A stretch of 19,787 nt of DNA from Kocuria sp. p3-SID1428 (GTDB taxonomy: Bacteria; Actinomycetota; Actinomycetes; Actinomycetales; Micrococcaceae), in NCBI RefSeq assembly GCF_025149945.1, contig NZ_JALXVH010000046.1, positions 1 through 19,787 of the forward strand. Direction: 5' to 3'. Shown here piece after piece: positions 1-7,571 of the stretch. How positions within the stretch are numbered: position 1 is the first letter of the stretch; each line of letters opens with the position of its first letter. The notes beneath the pieces were generated by a model. That model was not told the origin of the DNA. It did no database searches and worked only from the letters and a program-made list of their open reading frames with translations. The position numbers and the translations under genes were made by a program.

Positions 1-40
1 GGGGTCGTCTGCGCGGGAGCCTCGGACGGGACGGGGTTCC

Positions 41-1483
41 TCAGCGCTCGAGGTGCTCCACGAGCCTGGGGGCGATCCCGATGTAGGTCTGCGGCGTGAG
101 CTGGGACAGGCGCTGCTCGGCGGCCTCGGACAGCCCGAGCTCGGCCACGAACTCCTGCAGGCGCTGCTGATCCACGCGGTGGCCGCGGGTCAGGTCCTTG
201 AGGCGCTCGTAGGGGTTCTCCATGCCGGGGGTCCCGGCGATCGCCTCGGCGCGCATGACGGTCTGGATCGCCTCTCCCAGGACCTCCCAGTTCTCGTCGA
301 GGTCGGCGGCCAGGACATCGTGGGCCACATCCAGGCGCTGCAGGCCCTTGGCGACGTTCGAGGTCGCCAGCAGCGAGTGCCCGAAGGCGGTGCCGATGTT
401 GCGCTGGGACGACGAGTCCGTGAGGTCGCGCTGCCAGCGCGAGGTCACGAGCGTGGCTCCCAGGGTGTCCAGCAGCGCGCACGAGATCTCCAGGTTGGCC
501 TCGGCGTTCTCGAAGCGGATCGGGTTGACCTTGTGCGGCATGGTCGAGGACCCGGTGGCGCCCTCGACGGGGACCTGGCGGAAGACGCCGATCGAGATGT
601 AGGACCAGATGTCCGTGCAGAGGTTGTGCAGGATGCGGTTGAACCGGGCGACGTCCGCGTAGAGCTCGGCCTGCCAGTCGTGCGACTCGATCTGCGTGGT
701 CAGGGGGTTCCAGCTCAGCCCCAGCCCCTCGACGAAGGTGCGCGAGACCTCCTGCCAGTCGGCCTCCGGTACGGCGGTCGTGTGCGCGGCGTAGGTTCCG
801 GTGGCGCCGTTGATCTTGCCGAGGAACTGCGTGGAGCCGATCCGGGTGAGCTGGCGGCCCAGGCGATGGGCGAAGACCGCGAGCTCCTTGCCCAGTGTGG
901 TGGGCGTGGCCGGCTGGCCGTGGGTGCGCGAGAGCATGGGGGCCTGTGCGCTGTCGGCGGCCAGCTGGGAGATCTGCTCCACGAGCTCGCGGGCGGCCGG
1001 GGCCCAGACCAGCTCGACGGCATCGCGCACGCCCACGGCGTAGGCGAGGTTGTTGATGTCCTCGGAGGTGCAGGCGAAGTGCACCAGCGGGATCAGGTGC
1101 TCGAGGCCCAGCGCGGGCAGCCGGTGCCCGATGTAGTACTCGACGGCCTTGACGTCGTGGACGGTCACGGCCTCGATCTCGGCTAGCTCGGCGATGCCCT
1201 CGGCGCCGAAGTCCTCGACGATGCGGCGCAGCCCGTCGATCTGCTCCTGGCTCAGCGGCTCGATCCCGGGCAGCACGCGTCTGGCGCACAGGTGGATGAA
1301 CCACTCGACCTCCACGTGGATCCGGTTGCGGTTCAGCGCCGCCTCCGAGAGGTGGTCGATCAGCGGGGCGACCGCCGGGCGGTAGCGCCCGTCCAGGGCT
1401 CCGAGGGCCAGGGGCGGCTCGAGCCCGCCGAGCGGGATGCGGGCCGTGGGATCGTCGGTCGAGGGTGCGGAAGACTGAGACAT
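41..1483 (-). CDS. purB: Adenylosuccinate lyase
   Basis: The 480-residue protein belongs to the fumarase/aspartase superfamily. PurB acts twice in purine synthesis: it releases fumarate from SAICAR to give AICAR, and from adenylosuccinate to give AMP. Visible motifs are TSEDINN at about 139-145, the THGQPATPTT block around His188 (the position of the general acid in E. coli PurB), and the flexible signature loop GSSTMPHKVNP at about 311-321, which carries the catalytic serine. The length fits the longer PurB class seen in E. coli and many actinobacteria. The ATG at 1483 is preceded by a modest GGAAGA ribosome binding site 8 bases upstream. The gene is divergent from pat and has no operon partner in the window. 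Its stop lies 40 bases from the window edge, and that tail shows no recognisable feature. The assignment is secure. Confidence 0.96.
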   Translation of the reverse strand: MSQSSAPSTDDPTARIPLGGLEPPLALGALDGRYRPAVAPLIDHLSEAALNRNRIHVEVEWFIHLCARRVLPGIEPLSQEQIDGLRRIVEDFGAEGIAELAEIEAVTVHDVKAVEYYIGHRLPALGLEHLIPLVHFACTSEDINNLAYAVGVRDAVELVWAPAARELVEQISQLAADSAQAPMLSRTHGQPATPTTLGKELAVFAHRLGRQLTRIGSTQFLGKINGATGTYAAHTTAVPEADWQEVSRTFVEGLGLSWNPLTTQIESHDWQAELYADVARFNRILHNLCTDIWSYISIGVFRQVPVEGATGSSTMPHKVNPIRFENAEANLEISCALLDTLGATLVTSRWQRDLTDSSSQRNIGTAFGHSLLATSNVAKGLQRLDVAHDVLAADLDENWEVLGEAIQTVMRAEAIAGTPGMENPYERLKDLTRGHRVDQQRLQEFVAELGLSEAAEQRLSQLTPQTYIGIAPRLVEHLER

Positions 1484-1499
1484 GCAGACATTCTTCCAT

Positions 1500-1519
1500 C
1501 CTCGGGCGGTGTCCCGAGG
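1500..1519. repeat. Perfect 7-bp inverted repeat in the purB-pat intergenic region
   Basis: CCTCGGG at 1500-1506 and CCCGAGG at 1513-1519 are exact reverse complements separated by 6 bases. The element lies 17 bases upstream of the purB start, so it could form a hairpin in the purB leader or be an operator. It has no U-tract and does not resemble a purine riboswitch. In such GC-rich DNA it may also be chance. Confidence 0.35.
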
Positions 1520-1601
1520 CCTGCCGCGAGTGCGCGCGCCTCGAGCGCACGATCTGTCCGGAGCGGGCTCGGCGCCCGGTCCTCGTGCGGCGGCCCGGCG
1601 C

Positions 1602-1614
1602 TACAGTGGGGATC
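1602..1614 (+). promoter_or_regulatory. Candidate leaderless promoter (-10 box) of pat
   Basis: TACAGT at 1602-1607 matches the actinobacterial TANNNT -10 pattern. Exactly 7 bases separate it from the ATG at 1615, so transcription would begin at or next to the A of the start codon. No Shine-Dalgarno-like sequence lies in front of this ATG, which fits a leaderless mRNA. No convincing -35 hexamer is visible. Confidence 0.6.
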
Positions 1615-2721
1615 ATGTCCTCCGTCACGCCCCGCGCCGCCCTGTCCGCCCTGCCCGACTACGCCGCGGGCCGTCCCCCGCAGGCCGTCGCGGGCCTCGA
1701 GGCCTTCAAGCTGTCGTCCAACGAGAATCCGTGGGGTCCCGTCCCGGCGGCTCAGGAGGCCATCGCCCAGGCGGCCCAGCGCATGCACCGCTACCCGGAT
1801 CCCACGGCCGCGCCGCTGCGCGAGCGGATCGCCCAGCACCTGGGCGTGCCCGCCGATGACATCGTGACCGGCGCCGGAAGCCTGGGCGCCCTGACCCAGA
1901 TCATCGCGGCCTTCGCGGGAACCTCCTCCGACGGCACGGGCGATGAGGTCATCTACCCCTGGCGCTCTTTCGAGGCCTACCCGATCGTCGTGGGGACCGC
2001 AGGCGCCGTGAGCGTGCAGGTCCCCAACCTGCCGGACGGCTCGCACGACCTCGAGGGCATGCTCGCGGCCATCACCGAGCGCACCCGCGTGATCCTGCTG
2101 TGCTCGCCGAACAATCCCACCGGCCCGTCGCTGCGCCAGGACGAGACGGAGCGCTTCCTGGCCCGGGTGCCCGAGGGCATCCTCGTGGTGCTGGACGAGG
2201 CCTACCTCGAGTTCCAGGGCGACCCGGAGCTCGTCGAAGGCGTGCGCACCTACCGCGCCCACCCGAACGTGGTCGCGCTGCGGACCTTCTCCAAGGCCCA
2301 CGGCCTGGCCGGTCTGCGCGTGGGGTACTCGCTCTCGCAGCCGGAGGTCACAGCCTCGCTGCGCAAGGTCGCGACCACGTTCGCGGTGACCGAGATGGCC
2401 CAGACCGCGGCGATCGCCTCGCTCGATCACCTGGAGCAGGTCCAGGAGCGGGTCCAGCGCATCGTCGACGAGCGCGAGCGCGTCCTGGCCCGGCTGGCGG
2501 AACTGGGCTGGGACGTCCCGCAGACGCGCGCGAACTTCGTGTGGCTGCGGCTGGGCGAGGACGCCCGCCGCTTCGCCGAGGCCTGCGCGCAGCAGGCGCT
2601 GTCGGTGCGGGCCTTCGACGGGGACGGCGTGCGGGTCAGCATCGATGTGCCCCAGGCCAACGACAGGTTTTTGGAGATCTGCTCCAACTTCCAGACGCCC
2701 GCGCGTCACGTAGTCTCATGA
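1615..2721 (+). CDS. pat: Aromatic amino acid (phenylalanine/histidinol-phosphate type) aminotransferase
   Basis: The 368-residue protein is a fold-type I PLP aminotransferase of the HisC/Pat group. SNENP at 35-39, the PNNPTG motif at 165-170, the DEAY motif at 194-197 and the Schiff-base lysine K227 in the FSKAHGLAGLRVGY signature are all present. The stretch containing PWRSFEAYPI at about 115-124 is characteristic of actinobacterial Pat proteins, which transaminate phenylpyruvate and related aromatic 2-oxoacids. HisC activity cannot be excluded from sequence, but no other his gene is nearby. I chose the ATG at 1615 rather than the in-frame upstream ATG at 1465, because the extension lacks similarity to the family, overlaps purB, and a -10 box sits 7 bases before 1615. 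It precedes three 2-oxoacid dehydrogenase genes by 111 bases, so its keto acid product could feed that complex; this link is inference. Confidence 0.85.
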   Translation: MSSVTPRAALSALPDYAAGRPPQAVAGLEAFKLSSNENPWGPVPAAQEAIAQAAQRMHRYPDPTAAPLRERIAQHLGVPADDIVTGAGSLGALTQIIAAFAGTSSDGTGDEVIYPWRSFEAYPIVVGTAGAVSVQVPNLPDGSHDLEGMLAAITERTRVILLCSPNNPTGPSLRQDETERFLARVPEGILVVLDEAYLEFQGDPELVEGVRTYRAHPNVVALRTFSKAHGLAGLRVGYSLSQPEVTASLRKVATTFAVTEMAQTAAIASLDHLEQVQERVQRIVDERERVLARLAELGWDVPQTRANFVWLRLGEDARRFAEACAQQALSVRAFDGDGVRVSIDVPQANDRFLEICSNFQTPARHVVS

Positions 2722-2763
2722 GACAGCTTCGTCTCCGGGCTCTGCGCGCAGCAGACGGAGACG
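2711..2763 (+). promoter_or_regulatory. Cluster of GTCTC/GAGAC half-sites before the dehydrogenase operon
   Basis: GTCTCATGAGAC at 2713-2724 is a perfect 12-bp palindrome that includes the pat stop codon. It is followed by a second pair, CGTCTCCG at 2730-2737 and CGGAGACG at 2756-2763, that encloses a further palindrome CTGCGCGCAG at 2742-2751. The four half-sites could form nested RNA hairpins or bind a dimeric regulator. TAGTCT at 2711-2716 fits a -10 box, so the dehydrogenase genes may also have their own promoter here. There is no U-tract, so a terminator is unlikely. Confidence 0.4.
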
Positions 2764-2832
2764 CAGGCATGAGCTGCCGGGCCGGACGGCCCGGGGCCGT
2801 GCCGCCGCGTGAACCACACCTGGAGGTGTCCC

Positions 2833-4197
2833 ATGGCGCAGGCCGACGAGCTCCCGGAGCGGGGGCCCGAGCAGGAGCAGCCCGGCGCTGAGCAGCCGTC
2901 CCCGGAGACTGCCCAGGTCGCTGAGGCCGCCGAGGTCGCCGCCGACGTCGCTCCGGACGGATCGACCGCAGGCCCGGTCGCGGATCCCCATGACGCCCGT
3001 GCGAGCGCCGGCACCGGAGCGCACCCCGCGGCCGTGGCCGCGACCATGCCCGTGGTCCGCCTGCTCGACGAGAACGGCGTCCGCCAGCACGACGAGCGCT
3101 TCTCGCGCTGGGTCGAGGACGTCGATGCCGAGGCGCTGCAGCGGATGCACCGCTCGATGGTGCGGGCGCGCCGCCTGGACGAGATGGCCACTGCGCTGCA
3201 GCGCCAGGGCGAGATGGCCCTGTGGCCCCCGCTGCGCGGCCAGGAGGCGGCCCAGGTCGGCTCGGCGCTGGCCCAGGGCGAGAACGACTACGTCTTCCCC
3301 TCCTACCGCGAGCATGCCGTGGTCCTGGAGCGCGGGGTCCCGGCCGAGCGGGTCCTGGTGCAGTTCCGTGGGCACGCGGCCTCCGGCTGGAAGCCGTCCG
3401 AGACCCGGACCCATGTCTACTCGCTGGTGCTGGCCTCCCAGGTCCCGCACGCGGTGGGCTACGCCATGGGCATGGTCCAGGACCGTCGGCTTGCCGAGGA
3501 GGCGGGGGAGCCCGCGCCGGAGCCCGGTGCTGTCACCGTCTACTTCGGCGACGGCGCCTCGACCGAGGGCGAGATCCACGAGTCCATGGTCTTCGCCGCC
3601 TCCTACGACGCCCCCGTGGTGTTCTTCGTGCAGAACAACCAGTGGGCGATCTCGGTGCCGTTCTCCACGCAGTCCCGCGTGCCCCTGGCGGCCCGGGCGG
3701 CCGGCTATGGCTTCGAGGGCGTGCGGGTGGATGGCAACGACCCCCTGGCCGTGCTGGCGGTGACCCGCTGGGCGACCGCCGAGGCTCGCGAGGGACGCGG
3801 ACCCGTGCTGATCGAGGCGGAGACCTTCCGACTGGGCGCGCACACCACCGCAGACGACCCCACCAAGTACCGCCTCTCCGCAGAGGAGGCGCAGTGGGCG
3901 CAGAAGGAGCCCCTGCTGCGCATGCGCGCCCTGCTCGAGACGGAGCTCGGCGTGCAGGAGCAGTGGTTCCAGGACCTGGAGGAGGAGACCGACCAGTGGC
4001 TGAAGGAGGTCCGCTCCGAGCTGCTGCGCTCCGATCCGGGTGAGCTGGACCAGCGCTTCGACGTCGTCTACGCGCAGTCGCACCCGCTCGTGGAGGAGGA
4101 GCGGGCCTGGCACCGCGACTACGCCGATTCCTTCCTGGACGGCGAGGGCGGACCGGGCGCAGACGCAGGGCAGAGCCAGGAGGGGCAGAGGGCATGA
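2833..4197 (+). CDS. bkdA: 2-oxoacid dehydrogenase E1 component, alpha subunit (branched-chain type)
   Basis: With the beta subunit, this 454-residue protein forms the thiamine-diphosphate-dependent E1 that decarboxylates a 2-oxoacid and passes the acyl group to the E2 lipoyl arm. The ThDP motif runs from GDG (239-241) to NN (268-269), and AHTTADDPTKYR at about 336-347 is the conserved E1-alpha loop. The protein closely resembles the M. tuberculosis BkdA/PdhA family. Actinobacteria normally use homodimeric AceE for pyruvate, so a branched-chain (or aromatic) 2-oxoacid substrate is more likely, though pyruvate is not excluded. The first 70 residues are acidic, Ala/Glu/Pro-rich and low in complexity. 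The ATG at 2833 has GGAGGT at 2822-2827, 5 bases upstream; an in-frame GTG at 2809 has no such site. The stop overlaps the start of bkdB as ATGA. Confidence 0.9.
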   Translation: MAQADELPERGPEQEQPGAEQPSPETAQVAEAAEVAADVAPDGSTAGPVADPHDARASAGTGAHPAAVAATMPVVRLLDENGVRQHDERFSRWVEDVDAEALQRMHRSMVRARRLDEMATALQRQGEMALWPPLRGQEAAQVGSALAQGENDYVFPSYREHAVVLERGVPAERVLVQFRGHAASGWKPSETRTHVYSLVLASQVPHAVGYAMGMVQDRRLAEEAGEPAPEPGAVTVYFGDGASTEGEIHESMVFAASYDAPVVFFVQNNQWAISVPFSTQSRVPLAARAAGYGFEGVRVDGNDPLAVLAVTRWATAEAREGRGPVLIEAETFRLGAHTTADDPTKYRLSAEEAQWAQKEPLLRMRALLETELGVQEQWFQDLEEETDQWLKEVRSELLRSDPGELDQRFDVVYAQSHPLVEEERAWHRDYADSFLDGEGGPGADAGQSQEGQRA

Positions 4198-5207
4198 GCG
4201 AGCAGCAGACGCGCACGGGCGGACCCATGACCGTCCGGGCCACTCTGGCCAAGGCCCTGACCATGGGCATGCGCCGGGCCATGGGGGAGGACCCCCGGGT
4301 CCTGCTCATGGGCGAGGACATCGGCTCCCTGGGCGGGGTGTACCGCGTGACCGAGGGGCTCAAGGGGGAGTTCGGCGCGCACCGGGTGCTGGACACCCCT
4401 CTGGGCGAGGCCGGGATCGTGGGCGCCGCCACCGGGATGGCCATGCGCGGGTACCGCCCGGTGTGCGAGATCCAGTTCGATGGCTTCACCTTCCCTGCCT
4501 ACAACCAGATCACGACCCAGCTGGCCAAGATGCACGCCCGCACCGACGGCGACGTCACGGTCCCGGTGACCATCCGCATCCCCTACGGCGGGCTCGTGGG
4601 CTCGATCGAGCACCACTCCGAGTCCCCCGAGGCCCAGTTCTCGCACACTGCCGGGCTGCGCATCGTCTCGCCGTCCTCGCCGCAGGACGCCTACTGGATG
4701 ATCCAGCAGTCGATCGCCTGCCCCGATCCCGTGATCTTCTTCGAGCCCAAGCGCCGCTACTGGCTCAAGGGTGAGATCGATCTCGAGAACCCGAGCACCG
4801 CCGATCCCTTCAGCGCCCAGGTGTTGCGCCAGGGCTCGGAGCTCAGCCTCGTGGCGTGGGGTCCGCTGGTGCCCGTGGCCATGGCCGCCGCAGAGGCCGC
4901 CGCGCAGGAGGGCCGCTCGGTCGAGGTGATCGACCTGCGCTCGCTGTCGCCGATCGACTTCGCGACCCTTGAGGCCTCGGTGCAGCGCACGGGGCGCATG
5001 GTCGTGGCCCACGAGGCCCCGGTCTTCTCGGGGCTGGGGGCCGAGATCGCCGCGCGCATCACGGAGCGCAGCTTCTACAGCCTCGAGGCCCCCGTGATCC
5101 GTGTGGGCGGCTATCACATGCCCTATCCGCCCGCCGGGGTCGAGGCGGACTACGTCCCGGATCTGGATCGCATCCTGGACGGCATCGACCGGGCCTTCGC
5201 CTACTAG
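4194..5207 (+). CDS. bkdB: 2-oxoacid dehydrogenase E1 component, beta subunit
   Basis: This 337-residue protein is the partner of the alpha subunit in the alpha2-beta2 E1 heterotetramer. The ThDP-activating glutamate is E72 in LGEAGIVG, and [17 protein letters not shown] at about 139-155 is the typical beta-subunit loop following the IPYGG block. A C-terminal transketolase-like domain contains the [11 protein letters not shown] segment. The ATG at 4194 overlaps the alpha-subunit stop by four bases (ATGA). It is preceded by AGGAGGGG at 4178-4185, 8 bases away, which indicates translational coupling and supports this start over the internal ATG (Met12). Length is normal for the family. Substrate cannot be read from the sequence; the branched-chain label follows the reasoning for the alpha subunit. 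Confidence 0.92.
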   Translation: MSEQQTRTGGPMTVRATLAKALTMGMRRAMGEDPRVLLMGEDIGSLGGVYRVTEGLKGEFGAHRVLDTPLGEAGIVGAATGMAMRGYRPVCEIQFDGFTFPAYNQITTQLAKMHARTDGDVTVPVTIRIPYGGLVGSIEHHSESPEAQFSHTAGLRIVSPSSPQDAYWMIQQSIACPDPVIFFEPKRRYWLKGEIDLENPSTADPFSAQVLRQGSELSLVAWGPLVPVAMAAAEAAAQEGRSVEVIDLRSLSPIDFATLEASVQRTGRMVVAHEAPVFSGLGAEIAARITERSFYSLEAPVIRVGGYHMPYPPAGVEADYVPDLDRILDGIDRAFAY

Positions 5208-5260
5208 TCCAGCCCACCGCGCATCCGCGCGCCGCACCGTCGCTTCCGAAGGATTCCCGC

Positions 5261-6826
5261 ATGGCACAGATCTTCCGCCTCCCCGATGTCGGCGAGGGGC
5301 TCACCGAAGCCGAGGTCGTCACCTGGAAGGTGCGCGTCGGCGACGAGGTCGTCGTCGATCAACCTCTCGTAGAGATCGAGACCGCCAAGTCCCTGGTCGA
5401 GCTGCCCTCGCCTTGGGAGGGCGCCGTGCTCGAGCTGCTCGCCCAGGAGGGCGAGACCCTGGAGGTGGGCGCAGGCCTGGTCTCGATCGGAGACTCCGCC
5501 GAGGCGCCGGGCTCGCGACCGGATCCGGGCTACTCGGGCACCGGTGCCGAGGCACGTGCTGCGAGCGAGCCGGAGGCTCCGGCGCCGTCCTCGGACGCGG
5601 GATCCGGGGAGGAGCCGGAGCAGAAGCCGCTCGTGGGATCGGGGCCCAAGGCGGATCCGGTCGTGCGCCGGCAGCGCTCGCGCCGACCCGCCCGACAGGA
5701 GCCTGCGAGTCCCGAGGCTCCCGCGCAGCAGACCGAGCCCTCGCGCGGTCGCGGCGCGGCCGAGCCTGCCGGCGGACGATCCTCGCTGGGCGACGGCATC
5801 GCGGATCTCCTCTCCCGCGCCGGCCTGGGGCAGGGCACCGGCTCGCGCGGGGACCGGCTGGCACGCCTGGCCGGCGGCGGCTCTCGGGACTCGGCAGGGA
5901 CCCCGGCAGGCACCGGCGGCGCTGCGCAACCGGCGCGGGCCTCCCAGCCGGCCCTGGCCAAGCCGCCCGTGCGCAAAGCCGCCAAAGAGATGGGCATCGA
6001 CCTGCGAGAGGTCTCCGGCACGGGCGAGGCCGGTCAGGTCACCAAGCGCGACCTGCTCGCCTACGCCGCGCACCTGCGCGAGGTCCCGGAGGGTCCCGAC
6101 GGCTTCTGGGTCTCCTCGGATGCCCCAGGCGCCGGAGACCGGACGCAGCGGATCCCGGTCAAGGGCGTGCGCAAGCTGACCGCGCAGAACATGGTGAAGT
6201 CGGCGTTCACCGCCCCGCACGTGTCGATCTTCGTGGACGTCGACGCCACCCGGACCATGGAGTTCGTGAAGCGGCTGAAGACCTCCGATCACTTCGAGGG
6301 CGTGAAGGTCACCCCGCTGCTGCTGCTGGCCCGGGCCGTCATCTGGGCCGCGGCGCGCAATCCGCAGGTCAACGCCACCTGGACCGACCGCGAGATCGTG
6401 ATCAAGCGCTACATGAACCTGGGCATCGCGGCGGCGACCCCGCGCGGGCTCATGGTCCCGAACATCAAGGATGCCCAGGACATGAGCCTGCGCGAGCTGG
6501 CGATCGCCCTCAACGAGCTGACGGCCACGGCCCGCGCCGGGCGCACCCAGCCCGGGGACATGCAGAACGGCACCCTGTCGATCACGAACATCGGCTCGCT
6601 CGGGATCGACATCGGCACCCCGATCATCAACCCCGGCGAGGTCGCGATCGTGGCCTTCGGGACCATCAAGCAGAAGCCGTGGGTCGTGGACGGGGAGATC
6701 ATCCCGCGCTGGATCACCACGCTCGGCGGATCCTTCGATCACCGCGTGGTCGACGGCGACCTCTCGGCCCGCTTCATGGCGGATGTGGCCAGCATCCTCG
6801 AGGAGCCGGCGCTGCTGCTCGACTGA
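5261..6826 (+). CDS. bkdC: 2-oxoacid dehydrogenase E2 component (dihydrolipoamide acyltransferase)
   Basis: This 521-residue protein forms the core of the complex and transfers the acyl group from lipoate to CoA. In order it has one lipoyl domain (residues 1-78, lipoyl lysine K43 in [12 protein letters not shown]); a long linker of about 150 residues rich in Pro, Ala, Gly, Ser, Glu and Arg; a peripheral-subunit-binding domain at about 231-270; and the catalytic domain from about 296, with the active-site DHRVVDG containing H494 and D498. The single lipoyl domain and long flexible linker are ordinary for actinobacterial BkdC. AAGGA at 5249-5253 lies 7 bases before the ATG, and 53 bases separate it from bkdB. 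No E3 (lipoamide dehydrogenase) follows, so the complex presumably shares one encoded elsewhere. Confidence 0.92.
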   Translation: MAQIFRLPDVGEGLTEAEVVTWKVRVGDEVVVDQPLVEIETAKSLVELPSPWEGAVLELLAQEGETLEVGAGLVSIGDSAEAPGSRPDPGYSGTGAEARAASEPEAPAPSSDAGSGEEPEQKPLVGSGPKADPVVRRQRSRRPARQEPASPEAPAQQTEPSRGRGAAEPAGGRSSLGDGIADLLSRAGLGQGTGSRGDRLARLAGGGSRDSAGTPAGTGGAAQPARASQPALAKPPVRKAAKEMGIDLREVSGTGEAGQVTKRDLLAYAAHLREVPEGPDGFWVSSDAPGAGDRTQRIPVKGVRKLTAQNMVKSAFTAPHVSIFVDVDATRTMEFVKRLKTSDHFEGVKVTPLLLLARAVIWAAARNPQVNATWTDREIVIKRYMNLGIAAATPRGLMVPNIKDAQDMSLRELAIALNELTATARAGRTQPGDMQNGTLSITNIGSLGIDIGTPIINPGEVAIVAFGTIKQKPWVVDGEIIPRWITTLGGSFDHRVVDGDLSARFMADVASILEEPALLLD

Positions 6827-6856
6827 AGGGGGCGGCATCCCGGGACCGAGCCGTCC

Positions 6857-7459
6857 TCAGGACCGGAAGCAGCCGTCCAGATGCGCGGGGGCCATGCCCG
6901 TGCGGGCGAGCACTCGAGCGGTCGTGCCGGGCCCCGCGTGCGCCAGGCCCTGCTCGCGAAGACGGCGCACCACGACCTGGACATGCTCCGCTCCCTCCTC
7001 CGGGGCCAGCGCCTGTTGCCAGTGCTCGCACGACCAGCCGCGCACGGCGCGAGCGGCCAGGACCACGGCGGTGAGCTTGGCTCGGTTGCGGATCAGGCGG
7101 CGGTCCAGCACCAGCTGATCCACGGTGTCGTCGTCGAGCCCGGCCACGATCTGCGGGTCGAAGCCGCTGAAGACCTCCTCGAGTGCAGGCAACCGCGACA
7201 CGGAGGCACCCGGGGCCAGACCGGCCTGCAGGATCTCCAGGCACAGGGCCCGCAGCCACTCGGACGGCTGCTGCGGGGCGGAGCCCCAGGCGGTGTCGTG
7301 ATCGGCCAGCACGTGCGGTGAGGACAGCGCCCATGGGCAGCGCGGCAGCCCGTCGGCGCACAGCACCGGGCTGAGCAGGATGGCAGCCGCATCCGCAAGG
7401 GGGCGGTCCGGCCAGGACGGTGTCGCAGCGGGCGGGAGGGCGGTCTCGGCGGTGTGCAT
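6857..7459 (-). CDS. tag: DNA-3-methyladenine glycosylase I (divergent)
   Basis: Tag removes 3-methyladenine from alkylated DNA as the first step of base excision repair. Although divergent, this 200-residue protein keeps the family landmarks in the right order: RCPWA and DHDTAWG, with the Cys and His of the N-terminal zinc-ligand pair; CLEILQAGL, with the catalytic-pocket Glu equivalent to E. coli Tag Glu38; FDPQIVAGL; RRLIRNRAKLTAVVLAARAV; and a C-terminal APAHLDGCF with the His/Cys of the second ligand pair. The Trp of the usual QAGLSW motif is replaced (QAGLAP), and the family GPT-like segment reads AGPGTT. Expression appears leaderless. The gene converges on bkdC with 30 bases between stop codons. 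Altered base preference is possible given the missing Trp. Confidence 0.8.
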   Translation of the reverse strand: MHTAETALPPAATPSWPDRPLADAAAILLSPVLCADGLPRCPWALSSPHVLADHDTAWGSAPQQPSEWLRALCLEILQAGLAPGASVSRLPALEEVFSGFDPQIVAGLDDDTVDQLVLDRRLIRNRAKLTAVVLAARAVRGWSCEHWQQALAPEEGAEHVQVVVRRLREQGLAHAGPGTTARVLARTGMAPAHLDGCFRS

Positions 7460-7471
7460 GGCGGAACGCTA
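7460..7471 (-). promoter_or_regulatory. Candidate leaderless promoter of tag
   Basis: On the minus strand TAGCGT (complement of 7466-7471) fits TANNNT and lies 6 bases before the tag ATG. No ribosome binding site is present, so the mRNA would start at or very near the start codon. Confidence 0.5.
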
Positions 7472-7571
7472 CGGTCGGGGCCGCTGCCGAGCGGGGCTCG
7501 GGAGCCGATGTGTGCGCTACGAGCCCCGGCGAGGCCGCAGCTGCGCCCTGTGGAGCCTGAACCCCGGGAGC

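Noticed and set aside
1500..1519. Hairpin before purB as a purine riboswitch
   Set aside because: It is a lone 7-bp stem without any three-way junction or conserved purine-aptamer bases.
1465..1614. Extended pat start overlapping purB
   Set aside because: The added 50 residues lack similarity to the family, and the -10 box 7 bases before 1615 supports the shorter form.
2809..2832. GTG start for bkdA 24 bases upstream
   Set aside because: It lacks a ribosome binding site and would place GGAGGT inside the coding sequence; the ATG at 2833 has that site at good distance.
2716..4113. Long minus-strand open frame opposite bkdA
   Set aside because: It is an antisense shadow of a convincing E1-alpha gene, with no ribosome binding site or domain.
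5101..7074. 657-codon plus-strand frame overlapping bkdC
   Set aside because: It is Arg/Gly/Ala-rich, out of frame with the lipoyl and catalytic domains, and spans the bkdC stop and the tag gene antisense.
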